From Impatiens glandulifera (lineage: Eukaryota; Streptophyta; Magnoliopsida; Ericales; Balsaminaceae): 64,000 nucleotides of DNA. The stretch lies in contig NC_061866.1 in NCBI RefSeq assembly GCF_907164915.1, forward strand, positions 46,183,370-46,247,369, read 5' to 3'. The position numbers were made by a program, and so were the translations under genes. The notes beneath the pieces were generated by a model, which saw only the letters and a program-made list of their open reading frames with translations, was not told the origin of the DNA and did no database searches. This document shows positions 11,701 through 20,648 of this stretch, piece by piece (the stretch's first letter is position 1; each line of letters opens with the position of its first letter).

Positions 11701-14541
11701 ATGCCGCCCCGAAGACAGCCGCGCAACCCTACCCCTGGTGCTGATGATGGTGACCTTGCTGAGTTGCGACGTGAAAACGCTGAGTTTCGCCGTGATAACG
11801 ACGATTTGAGGCGGCAGGTTGAATGGTTGACGCAACGGATGGATGCATCTATGCACATGCACCACCCTGAAGATGATGTTACGGTGACAGATGAAAACCC
11901 TCTCGGTGGTCTTCGGAATCGATCCCCTGAACGCCCCAATCATCGCTGGGAGCAGGCTTTCAGGGTGGACATCCCTAAGTTCGATGGTAGTCTACCACCG
12001 GAAGAGTTTATTGATTGGCTTTCTCAGGTTGAAGAGATTCTGGATTTCAAGAAAGTTCCTGCAGATCGTCGTGTACCCCTTGTTACGACCCGCTTACATG
12101 ATCGTGCACAAGCATGGTGGCAACAATTGAAACAGACACGTGTTCGTCATGGTAAGGCAAAGCTCACGAATTGGGACAAATTCAGGAAGCATATTAGGGC
12201 TGCGTTTCTACCATATAATTACGAACGTAACCTGTACCAACGGTTCCAGAATCTTCGTCAGGGTTCTCGTTCTGTGGATGACTATTCCACTGAGTTTTAC
12301 ACCTTTGTGGCTCGTGTTGACCTGTCTGAGTCCCCTCTCCAGTTGGTTTCTCGCTATATTGGTGGCCTTCGCCTCCAGTTGCAGGATATTTTGAATATGT
12401 TTGATCCCTTGACTGTTTCTGAGGCACATCAGCGTGCTTCACAGGCTGAGAAACAGCTAGCCAGGCGCGGTTCGGGTAGCTTTGGAAAACAGGTTGTCCC
12501 CACTAGTGGCATTGGTTCTTCTTCCCAGCCGGCCCATCCCACCCTAGCCCCCCCTCGCGGCACTACAGCTCCCCCGCAGGGACGTCCCGGTGGCTTGCGT
12601 TGTTTCAATTGTGGTGAAGTTGGCCATCGCCAAGCAGAGTGTCGCAACCCAAAGTCCACCAATCGTGGTCTTTTTACTGAGGTGGATGATCCTGACTCTG
12701 CTCTTCCTTCAGATTCAGCCCCAGTGTATGATGTTTATGATGATGAGGCAGCGGAGGAGTATGTTTCTGGTGATGTTGGCCCCCTTTTGGTGATTCGTCG
12801 ATCATGTTTAACCCCTCGTGCTCCTGACAACGAGTGGTTACGCAATAATCTGTTCCATTCCACTTGTACCATCGGTGACAAAGTTTGCACCTTCATCATT
12901 GATGCTGGGAGTTGTGAGAATATGATTTCTGAGGTTGCAGTTTCGAAGCTGGGTCTGTCCACTGAACCTCACCCCAAGCCTTATCGCCTGTCCTGGCTGA
13001 GTCAAGATTGTGTTGATGCCAAATCAGCCCAAGAAGGGTGCTGCCCCCACTCATCATGCGTCCCCCCTGCCACCTTGTTGTCTCGGGGTCCTTTTCAGAC
13101 CGCCATGGTTGAATCTGGCATGGTGTTTGCTCTATTTTGTTCGCTGATTACCTGTGGTGCTAGTTCTGAGATTCCTATTCCAGTGCAGCCGCTGTTACAG
13201 GAGTTTGCAGATGTTTTTCTTGAGAATCTGCCTTGTGCCTTGCCTCCTTTGCGTGATATCCAGCATCACATTGACTTGGTTCCAGGTGCTGCCCTACCCA
13301 ACCGTCTTCATTACCGCATGAGTCCCAAAGAACATGACGAGTTGCGTAGACAGGTGGAGGACTTGCTGGCTAAGGGACACATTCGAGAGAGCCTTAGTCC
13401 TTGTGCTGTCCCGGCCCTTCTTACCCCAAAAAAGGATGGGTCTTGGCGTATGTGCATTGATAGTCGTGCTATCAACAAGATTACAGTGCGTTATCGGTTT
13501 CCTATTCCCCGGTTGGATGACTTGTTGGATCAGTTGGGTGGTGCTTCTGTGTTTAGCAAACTGGATTTTGTCCTTGGGCTGCCACATACCCAGCGTGGTT
13601 CTGATTCGATTTTTGTGGTGGTTGACCGATTCTCGAAGATGGTTCATTTCATTCCCTGCAAGAAAACCTCTGATGTTGTGGTTGTTGCACAGTTTTATTT
13701 CAGGGATGTGTATCGCCTTCATGGACTTCCTGCCTCCATAGTTTCTGATCGGGACACTCGCTTTGTGAGTCACTTTTGGAGGAGTCTTTGGCGTTTGGTT
13801 AATACTCAGCTGAATTTTAGCAGTGCCTATCACCCGCAAACTGATGGCCAAACTGAAGTTGTTAATAGGTCTTTGGGGAACCTTCTGCGCAGTTTAATTG
13901 GGGATCATCCTAAGGCTTGGGATCTGAAGCTGCCTCAGGCCGAGTTTGCTCACAATCATGCTGTTAATCGCTTCACTGGTTTCAGTCCTTTCCATGTGAT
14001 TTACGGGCTGTCTCCGCGTGCTCCTCTTGATTTGTTAGCGCTGCCCAGCAAGGTGCGTCCTCATTCCACTGCTGCGGATTTTGTTGGTCAGTTGGCTCAG
14101 GTTCATCAGACCACTCATGACCGCTTGGTTGCTGCTACTGCCAAGTACAAGGAGAAGGCTGATTCGAGAAGGCGTGCTGTTGATTTTGAAGTTGGTGACT
14201 TTGTGTGGGCTATTCTGACTAAGGATCGTTTTCCAGCTCATGAATATAGCAAGCTTGCTGCTAAGAAGATTGGTCCTGTTGAGATTGTGGAGAAGATCAA
14301 CCCCAATGCTTATCGTTTACGCCTTCCCAGCCATGTGCGTACCTCTGATGTGTTCAATGTGAAGCATCTTGTTCCTTTTGTGGGTGAGTCTTCTTCTGAT
14401 GAGGATGATGCGGTTCCAGATTCGAGGACGAATCTTTTCTACCCTGGGGGGAATGATGCGGTGCGAGTCGAAGAGGCGTTTATGCGAAAGTTGCAGCATC
14501 CGAAAATATCTCGCAAGTGTCAGATTTCGACGATTGCCTAG
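11701..14541 (+). CDS. Gag-Pol polyprotein of the deleted Ty3/gypsy element
   Basis: A 946-residue open frame. A basic and coiled lead is followed by a retrotransposon gag domain (about 72-250), the zinc knuckle CFNCGEVGHRQAEC (301-314), and the start of an aspartic protease with IIDAGS at D401. An RT N-terminus follows, with KKDGSWRMCIDSRAIN and SVFSKLD. At residue 622 it jumps in frame to integrase: FVLGLPHTQRG, VVVDRFSKM, SDRDTRF, TDGQTEVVNR. The integrase triad D622, D683, E719 (D,D-35-E) is kept, but RT palm motifs including YxDD, RNase H and the integrase HHCC finger are gone. The protease tail also looks replaced after PYRLSWL. The protein therefore cannot copy the element. The last codons lie inside the 3' LTR. 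Confidence 0.93.
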   Translation: MPPRRQPRNPTPGADDGDLAELRRENAEFRRDNDDLRRQVEWLTQRMDASMHMHHPEDDVTVTDENPLGGLRNRSPERPNHRWEQAFRVDIPKFDGSLPPEEFIDWLSQVEEILDFKKVPADRRVPLVTTRLHDRAQAWWQQLKQTRVRHGKAKLTNWDKFRKHIRAAFLPYNYERNLYQRFQNLRQGSRSVDDYSTEFYTFVARVDLSESPLQLVSRYIGGLRLQLQDILNMFDPLTVSEAHQRASQAEKQLARRGSGSFGKQVVPTSGIGSSSQPAHPTLAPPRGTTAPPQGRPGGLRCFNCGEVGHRQAECRNPKSTNRGLFTEVDDPDSALPSDSAPVYDVYDDEAAEEYVSGDVGPLLVIRRSCLTPRAPDNEWLRNNLFHSTCTIGDKVCTFIIDAGSCENMISEVAVSKLGLSTEPHPKPYRLSWLSQDCVDAKSAQEGCCPHSSCVPPATLLSRGPFQTAMVESGMVFALFCSLITCGASSEIPIPVQPLLQEFADVFLENLPCALPPLRDIQHHIDLVPGAALPNRLHYRMSPKEHDELRRQVEDLLAKGHIRESLSPCAVPALLTPKKDGSWRMCIDSRAINKITVRYRFPIPRLDDLLDQLGGASVFSKLDFVLGLPHTQRGSDSIFVVVDRFSKMVHFIPCKKTSDVVVVAQFYFRDVYRLHGLPASIVSDRDTRFVSHFWRSLWRLVNTQLNFSSAYHPQTDGQTEVVNRSLGNLLRSLIGDHPKAWDLKLPQAEFAHNHAVNRFTGFSPFHVIYGLSPRAPLDLLALPSKVRPHSTAADFVGQLAQVHQTTHDRLVAATAKYKEKADSRRRAVDFEVGDFVWAILTKDRFPAHEYSKLAAKKIGPVEIVEKINPNAYRLRLPSHVRTSDVFNVKHLVPFVGESSSDEDDAVPDSRTNLFYPGGNDAVRVEEAFMRKLQHPKISRKCQISTIA
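14444..14453 (+). other. Polypurine tract
   Basis: GGGGGGAA ends just before the 3' LTR start, as expected for the plus-strand primer. Confidence 0.6.
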
Positions 14542-14795
14542 TGTTTTTCGGGCGGAAACGTTTAGGGGCTCAAAATCGCATTTTTTATTAGTTTCGGGTG
14601 TTTTTTGCAATTTATTAAAAGTTGTTTATTTCTTTTGCAAGCTAGGGTTTGAGTATTTAAAGGATCTTAAAACACTTTGTTAGGGGAAGATTATTAATCA
14701 GAAAACGAGGTTTCCTCAATATCTATCAACGTTCGGTATTCGTAAGAATCAACGAATCTTGATAAAGGTTCATCCTAGCCACGCACGCTGCATCA
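14454..14795 (+). repeat. 3' LTR (342 bp)
   Basis: Same length and apparently the same sequence as the 5' LTR; flanked on the right by the CAATG target duplication. Confidence 0.93.
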
Positions 14796-14800
14796 CAATG
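14796..14800. repeat. Target-site duplication, right copy (CAATG)
   Basis: Matches 11323-11327. Confidence 0.9.
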
Positions 14801-15419
14801 TATGACATGTTGGGTAAGAAGAATGGAAGTGAGAGTGGTGGAGGTGGTGTTGTAATTATTCATGGCACTTGGATGATGTTTTATTTTTTTTTAATTTTGC
14901 AAATAGGTAAATTTGGATTGCTGAAAATTGATTTATTGTAATATGATAACTTCAAAATGGAGGGGTGAATTTGATTTTGAATTGTTTCTCAATGTTATAT
15001 ATTTAGGGTTCTTAATAGATTTTGAGATTTAAGGCATTATTTTGAAAATTTTATATTCTAGTAACATAATAACAATTTTTTAAGTATTTTGTATAACTAT
15101 TTATGTAGATTAGATAATTGTGTTTTTAAATCAATCAATTCGAACCGATCAAATCGACTAAACCAACCGTTTCAAATTTAGCAAACAAACATCAACGGTT
15201 TAGATGTGTATTTCGGTCAATAAACCAACCAAACTGAACCGTTTACACCTTAACTTAGATTATTGAAGAAACCAATAATGTAAAAAAAGAAAAAGACAGA
15301 AAATTCATTAGAATGTAAAGAAATTAAGTAGAGAAACTTAATATCTTCAATCCATAGTATAATAATATTTACCACCACTGAAAACAATCTATCTAAAGAT
15401 GATGAAATTGCAATTATTA
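14801..15419. other. Spacer between the retrotransposon and the SKP1-like gene
   Basis: The first 120 bases are GGT/GGA-rich and continue the pre-insertion site; the rest is AT-rich. No recognisable gene. Confidence 0.45.
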
Positions 15420-15985
15420 TTACTCAAAAGCCCAAGCATTCTCCTTACGAATTTCTTCTTCTTCCTCGGGAGTAAAATCATTCTTGATATTAAAAGTTCT
15501 ACGAATCTCTTCAGGAGTCTTTCCCTTAATCATATTTGCCACAGCCTGACAAGTTAAATCCAATAGAGTTTTGATCTCCAAATAATTTGCAGCCTACAAA
15601 TCAAAATTCATTCAGAAACCCTAAACAAACAGAGAATCATCAAATAATAATTTAATAAAACAAGAATAAAGCTTTTAAAAAAAAATCAAACCATAATAAG
15701 ATCAAAGAGAATGCCCTGATCGACTTGGACGAAATCTTCATCAAATTTCTTGAGTTCTTCTTCAAAAGTCTTTTCTTCGGATTTGAGTTTTTCGGCATGT
15801 CGATTACAATACTCGATAACCTTGGCCATAATCTTGCCGGTGATATTAGGAACAGGAATGACGGTATCGGCGCAACTATCTTCGATCATGTGCCGCAGAG
15901 TTTGCGATTGATGTGCAACGATTTCATCCATCTCGAATGTTTGATCATCGGAACTATTCAACACAATCTTCTTGAAGTTCGACAT
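15420..15985 (-). CDS. SKP1-like protein (SCF ubiquitin ligase adaptor)
   Basis: Two exons, 15985-15692 and 15593-15420, joined in phase 0 over a 98-bp GT-AG intron, giving 155 residues. Exon 1 carries the Skp1 POZ fold: [20 protein letters not shown], then [19 protein letters not shown]. Exon 2 carries the F-box-binding helices: [30 protein letters not shown] and the conserved end [15 protein letters not shown]1 links Cullin1 to F-box proteins. The ATG at 15985 matches the family start; an in-frame ATG at 16024 would add 13 atypical residues. The intron position is usual for plant SKP1-like genes. The 20-bp [14 protein letters not shown] linker is normal in length. Confidence 0.93.
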
Positions 15986-16340
15986 TTCTGCGGCAATCGC
16001 TGAACGATGATTCTTACAAAACAATGATACAGAGAGAATGAGAAAGCCGAATATATAAAAACAAACCTATGTAATATATATATATATATATATCATTAAG
16101 TTACAAAATATCTTCAAATTAGGGTTTAGTCTTATTTTTATTTTGTCTTAAATTTAATTTAATTTTGTCTTAAATTTTATTTTATTTTATTGAAAAAGGA
16201 AACATTAATCTTTTATTACCAAAATAAAATAAAATGAACAAATAAATATAAATTATTATTATTTACAACCAAAACCTCAAAGGGATAACTATTATTTAAT
16301 ATATAACTCCACATTATTATTATTTTTTTAAGTAGTTCAT

Positions 16341-16530
16341 GAAATTTTATTAATTTTTAGTTTCTAAAATTTGATTTCAAAATTAAATTTTCTTAAAAGA
16401 AATAATTGATAATTGTTTTCTGATAGACAAAAATGAGCTATGAGAATTTGATTAATTATTTTAAGAATTAAATTTCTTTCAAATGGAATTTAATTTAAAT
16501 ATGAATTAATTTTCATATATTTTTGAACTA
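16341..16530 (+). repeat. Dispersed AT-rich repeat also present at about 44350-44560 (reverse)
   Basis: Shared landmarks in the same order are TTAAAAGAAAT, ATTGTTTTCTGAT, GACAAAAATGAG and TTTTAAGAATTAAATTTC. A shorter match is at about 38825-38900. It is probably a small transposable element; ends unknown. Confidence 0.55.
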
Positions 16531-16550
16531 AACGTGGCATAAAAATTATA

Positions 16551-16800
16551 AGGCCTTGTTCTATTTGGGATTTTAAAAAATCAATTAAAAATCAATTTTT
16601 CAATCAATTATCTCTCAACAATCACATTATTCATTTATTAATCAAAATATTAAAATAACCTCAATTTTAAATTATTAATTTTTATTTTATTCATATATAT
16701 CAATACCCTTTCTTTTTACTAAAAATAATCATTTTTTATTTAACACCCATAACTTATCTATTTAAATATATTTTAGGTTGTATTTAGTTTATATAGAAAA
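16551..16800. mobile_element. MITE-like segment with AAGGCCTTGTT start
   Basis: Shares its opening motif with the segment at 6888 and is AT-rich without coding potential. The right end is unclear. Confidence 0.3.
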
Positions 16801-16839
16801 TTCAAACAAACAAACTTAGAAATGAAAAAAAGGACGGTC

Positions 16840-17381
16840 AAAGGCTTTGATGATGACGAAGGATTCAGAAGATCCGCTGGCTGACGGGTGTATTCGCCTC
16901 GTGTTTCGCGTGGAGGAAGTCGAAGTCTGTATTTGAAGCGCACCAAGGAGGAGGAGGAGGCTACATCGGCAAAAACGAGACACAGAGAAGTGGAAAACGT
17001 CCGGCGAAGCTTCTTGCATTTCCGATTGATTGGATTTTCATTTCCCGTTTCGTCTACTTTTCGCTAATCAGGTAATCCTCTACTCAATGTAACATATATA
17101 TTCAGTGATTAAGGCATCGATTTTGTACACCGATGCCGTTCATTCCATTTTTTTAGATTGTTTGTTTGGTTTTTGGCTGTGAGTCGATTTGATTTGGTTT
17201 TGTGAGCTGGCTGTTGAATGATTGGCGTTAGTTTAGATTTAGCTTAGGACTGGATTAGATTATTAGGTTATGATTTCGTTCTATTTTGTTGAAATCCCTA
17301 AATCTGTGTTCGTCGGAGAGGAAGAAGGAGTTTGATGTCTTCTTCGGTTAGCCTGCAATAGGTTCTTCCACAGGCAGTTAG
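16840..17381 (+). other. Probable 5' UTR exon and leader intron of a gene
   Basis: Base composition rises clearly here. The stretch ends CTAATCAG followed by GTAATCC (near 17070), a strong donor, and TTCTTCCACAG precedes the ATG at 17382. This suggests a leader intron of about 290 bp (17071 to about 17372). The transcript body downstream does not code for anything I recognise. Confidence 0.35.
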
Positions 17382-17627
17382 ATGGACTGTTGTGGTGGGC
17401 GCAGTTCTAGTCTGGATCTGGAAGAAGGAGAAGACCCAGATGATGTTCGTTTTGGTCCTGCAGTTTGGGAAAGCAACGTTGATCTCTGTTCTTTGAGATC
17501 GGGACTTGACCGAGTAGACATAACGAACGACAGGAGTCTCGCCAAGCTGAAAGGACTGGCAGGGAGCTGTCTTCGGGAAGCTTTCGGTCTCAGGCGCGGT
17601 GGTTGCCGGAGGGTGGACGGGAGGTAG
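17382..17627 (+). CDS. Short unrecognised ORF, possibly the 5' coding remnant of a truncated gene
   Basis: 81 residues starting MDCCGGRSSSLDLEEGEDP, with GC-rich codon use unlike the surroundings, right after the presumed leader intron. I recognise no domain. The sequence turns AT-rich soon after the stop and 480 bp later the tandem array begins, so the ORF may be all that remains of a gene cut by a rearrangement. It could also be non-coding. Confidence 0.3.
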   Translation: MDCCGGRSSSLDLEEGEDPDDVRFGPAVWESNVDLCSLRSGLDRVDITNDRSLAKLKGLAGSCLREAFGLRRGGCRRVDGR

Positions 17628-17639
17628 CTGGAGATGGAA

Positions 17640-18104
17640 GGGATGGTTTTGTCATATTTGGTTTCCTCCAACTTCTGTAGAAGTTGCAAATAGGCCCTTG
17701 GGCCTTTTTAATTTTTAAATAGGTATTTTTATTTTTATTTCGAATTAATTATTTAATTCGAAATTAAAATAAGGCTTGAACTTTTCTTTTCTTTTTTAAT
17801 TGGGCCCCTGAGGTTTATTTTTCTTTTATTTTGATTTAAAACTTTAAAAATCAAAAATAAAATAAATTCTAAGGTCATGTTTTTTCTCAAATTTAAGAAA
17901 TAACTTTAAAATTATGATTTTAATGGCAAACCAATTTCAATTTTTTTTCTCTAGAATTTATAGGGTCTATTTCGTAAAATTCAAAAGCTAAAACTTGAAT
18001 TTTATAAGTCCAAAAATAATAAAATGTAAAATGTAAAAATTTTTAGAATTTTTGGGACCCGTTTACAAAAATGTTTATCTTTGTGGTGTCATATTAAGAG
18101 TTCT
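17640..18104. other. AT-rich lead into the tandem array, LTR-like character
   Basis: Contains GCCCTTGGGCC and an inverted pair around TTTCGAATTAATTATTTAATTCGAAAT. Together with the first part of unit 1 it reads like the 3' portion of a plant Ty3/gypsy LTR, which is inference from style rather than a match I can run. Confidence 0.3.
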
Positions 18105-18722
18105 ATAATTCCAAAAATTTCAAACTAGATTTCTATGAGCTTCTAAAAATATTTTTGACTATCATGTAATGTTTCGCGAATTTTTGGAATTATTTTTTAT
18201 AATAACTCGTTTTAAAGTGTTGTATTTATAGTTTTTCTTAACTGAAAATTTCAAAAAGGAAAACAAACAGGATTTTGAATTAGTTTGTTATCTTTTTTTC
18301 TCTTTTTAAAAAAATAAATTTCTAATATTTGATTTGAATCCTCATCCTCGTCATTTACACTCATTTGTTATCCATCGGAAATCGAGATCCCTTTCTTCTT
18401 TGGGAATTGTGCTCCATGCCTTTCATTGCTTTATCTTCGTTAAGTATCTCGTGAAAAAGATTATCCCTTTACAAAATTGTTAATATTTCTCACATAAACA
18501 AAAATTGTTCTGAACTCAGAACAAAAACGTAACAATCTTTCAAACATCAACTGTCCAATTACTTAGGAGTAGAGACTGTTTGTAAAGACAGACGTATATG
18601 ACATAGTGTCGTAGGCTCTTTCTTAATACGTAACCAAACACCGAACTCTTAAAAGAAATATCTGATTTTCTTTTCTTTAGTTTCTTTGGGAAAAAAACTA
18701 AAGTGACGACTCTCAAGTTAAA

Positions 18723-18754
18723 TAAATCGATACATCCGCGAGTGTATCGATTTA
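18723..18754. repeat. Conserved 12-bp-arm hairpin in each array unit (unit 1 copy)
   Basis: TAAATCGATACA and TGTATCGATTTA form a perfect palindrome around TCCGCGAG. It recurs unchanged at about 21267, 24437, 27481, 30309 and 33020. The AT-rich units have few CG dinucleotides elsewhere. Confidence 0.85.
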
Positions 18755-18916
18755 AAATTTACGGGCCAATTCAAAAAGCCTATCGCCCCTCCAAGTCTAT
18801 TATTTTCCAGCTTTATCGCCCCTCCAAGTCTATTATTTTCAATTGATTTTTCTGAAATTTACATATTAGTATACTTGATATATCTTAATGTGTAAGAAAA
18901 TATTATCATTTTCAAA

Positions 18917-18960
18917 TATCAGGCTTTAGATCACATACCACAATTCTTGAATTAACAATA
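18917..18960 (-). pseudogene. Kinase catalytic-loop remnant in array unit 1
   Basis: Only the catalytic-loop part (VVCDLKPD on the minus strand) remains; the downstream subdomains fall in the deleted block. Confidence 0.6.
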
Positions 18961-19527
18961 CTCTCCAATCCTATATTTTTGACTATTAGAATTTTGTCAC
19001 ACTATGTTGTATCTCTATTATACACGAGAAACTAATATATATAGATGAAGACTTTATTAGTTGCTTATGTATGATAAAATCCTAGTATCCATGTTTTAGT
19101 TTGGACGCAATAATCTAACTCTACATATATATGCATTGCAATGTCAAACATCTTTAACTTAGTTAATATACCAAATCAACCCAAACCGAAACTGATTCTC
19201 AACTAGATGTAAATGATTGAACTAACCGAATTCTTATATATTCCTTTATATAGTTTATTTTAATATTTACTAGGTTATTGTTAATTATTTTATTTTATAA
19301 TTATTTATTTCAATATCCACACACCCAAAACAGAAACAAATATAATGTTTTAAATATTCCTTCATTGCAGATTTTAGGTTTCGTCTTCCTCCTGTTGTAG
19401 TGTGAGAGTGTTCTCATTCCTGTTTGATAGAAGGTTTAGAGTGATATGAATGTATGTGTTAGTTCGAAGATCAACTTCTAATTTACATTTATATACATTT
19501 TCTTCTATCAATTCGGTCTACTTTTAC

Positions 19528-19868
19528 ACAAGATCTGATGTTCATCATCTTTGTAGATGTTCTACATTTGAGTTCTACTTTTGATTTTTGATTTCTTTAG
19601 TTAGATTTGATTGTAATTGCATTGCGTGCAAGTTTTAGAAAATTTTAAACAAGATCTGATGTTCATCATCTTTGTAGATGTTCTACATTTGAGTTCTACT
19701 TTTGATTTTTGATTTCTTTAGTTAGATTTGATTGTAATTGCATTGCGTGCGAGTTTTAGAAAATTTTAAACAAGATCTGATGTTCATCATCTTTGTAGAT
19801 GTTCTACATTTGAGTTCTACTTTTGATTTCTTTAGTTAGATTTGATTGTATACTTGAATTGCATTGGT
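19528..19868 (+). repeat. 121-bp minisatellite, three copies (unit 1)
   Basis: Copies start at 19528, 19649 and 19770 with ACAAGATCTGATGTTCATC; the third is shortened. Counts in units 1-6 are 3, 3, 2, 3, 2, 3. Confidence 0.9.
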
Positions 19869-20168
19869 TAAACTAATTAATTAATCTATTTTCATTAGTT
19901 CTACATTTGATTTGCACCCCGTCGCACGTTCTGTTCTACGAACATGTCTTCATTCAGATTTTAGTTCATTTATGAGATATGTTCTGTTGATAGAAGGTTT
20001 TATTTACTGTTTTCTGTTCTTCGACTTGACTCTTAGATCTGTTCAATTCATCTCTTATCACTAATTATTAATTTTTAGGTTTTCTGTTCTTCTTTGTCTT
20101 TTCAGTTTCATCTCCCTGTCTTTTCAGTTTCAACTTGACTTCACGCAGGTACGATCTCTTACCTTTAG

Positions 20169-20510
20169 GTAGATTTGATCCATGTTTTGGCTTCTTCAAG
20201 TTGATCCATGTTTTGGCTTCTTCAAGTATGGTTTAAGTTTCTCGTACAAATGTGTTTTAATTATGTTTTCTTCTTACTGTTCACAATGTTTTTGGCTTCT
20301 TCAAGTATTAGGTTTAAGATTCCCGCACAAATGCGTTTTAATTATGTTACTTCTTACTGTTCACCATGTTTTTGGCTTCTTCAATTATTAGGTTTAAGTT
20401 ACCCGTACAAATGTGTTTCGATTATGTTTTCTTCTTACTGTTCACCATGTTTTTGGCTTCTTCATGTATTAGGTTTAAGATTCCCGTACAAATGTGTTTT
20501 AATTATGTTG
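20169..20510 (+). repeat. 81-bp minisatellite (unit 1)
   Basis: Begins with two short copies of GATCCATGTTTTGGCTTC, then copies of about 81 bp at 20287, 20368 and 20449 built on TGTTTTTGGCTTCTTCA and ACAAATGTGTTTTAATTATG. Present in each unit. The 27-codon period keeps frames open, which explains the long frames here without implying a protein. Confidence 0.85.
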
Positions 20511-20648
20511 TTCAGAGAATTCGATCGTAGTTTTCTTCTTCAATCAACTTCTAATACACATTATCTTGATATTTTTATGTATAGATTTAGAATTATAAAC
20601 AGAATTAGTTACTTGACTATACAAGGAAATGAAGCTTCCAAATCATAT

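Larger units (their letters stand above)
11328..14795 (+). mobile_element. Ty3/gypsy LTR retrotransposon, complete ends, internally deleted
   Basis: It has two 342-bp LTRs (TGATGC...GCATCA), a primer-binding site, one long gag-pol frame, a G-rich purine tract before the 3' LTR and a 5-bp target duplication. At about 3.5 kb it is far shorter than intact gypsy elements, because most of the reverse transcriptase and all of RNase H are missing. The LTRs look identical, so insertion is recent, and the deletion either predates insertion or came soon after. Confidence 0.95.
15986..16815. other. SKP1-like promoter and AT-rich spacer with repeats
   Basis: Leader and promoter of the SKP1-like gene, a short (TA)n near 16075-16092, then two repeat-like segments listed separately. 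No gene. Confidence 0.5.
18105..20648 (+). repeat. Array unit 1 (2544 bp)
   Basis: Lacks a block of about 650 bp, between AAAAGCCTAT and TCGCCCCTCC, that holds the kinase C-terminal part in other units. At the scar, a stretch of about 25 bp starting CGCCCCTCCAAG is present twice (about 18784 and 18816). Three 121-bp subrepeats. Confidence 0.9.

Noticed and set aside
12194..13851. Minus-strand frames within the gypsy element
   Set aside because: Shadows of the gag-pol frame without family features.
19528..19868. CRISPR-like repeats
   Set aside because: The copies are contiguous tandem repeats without unique spacers, in a plant nuclear context.
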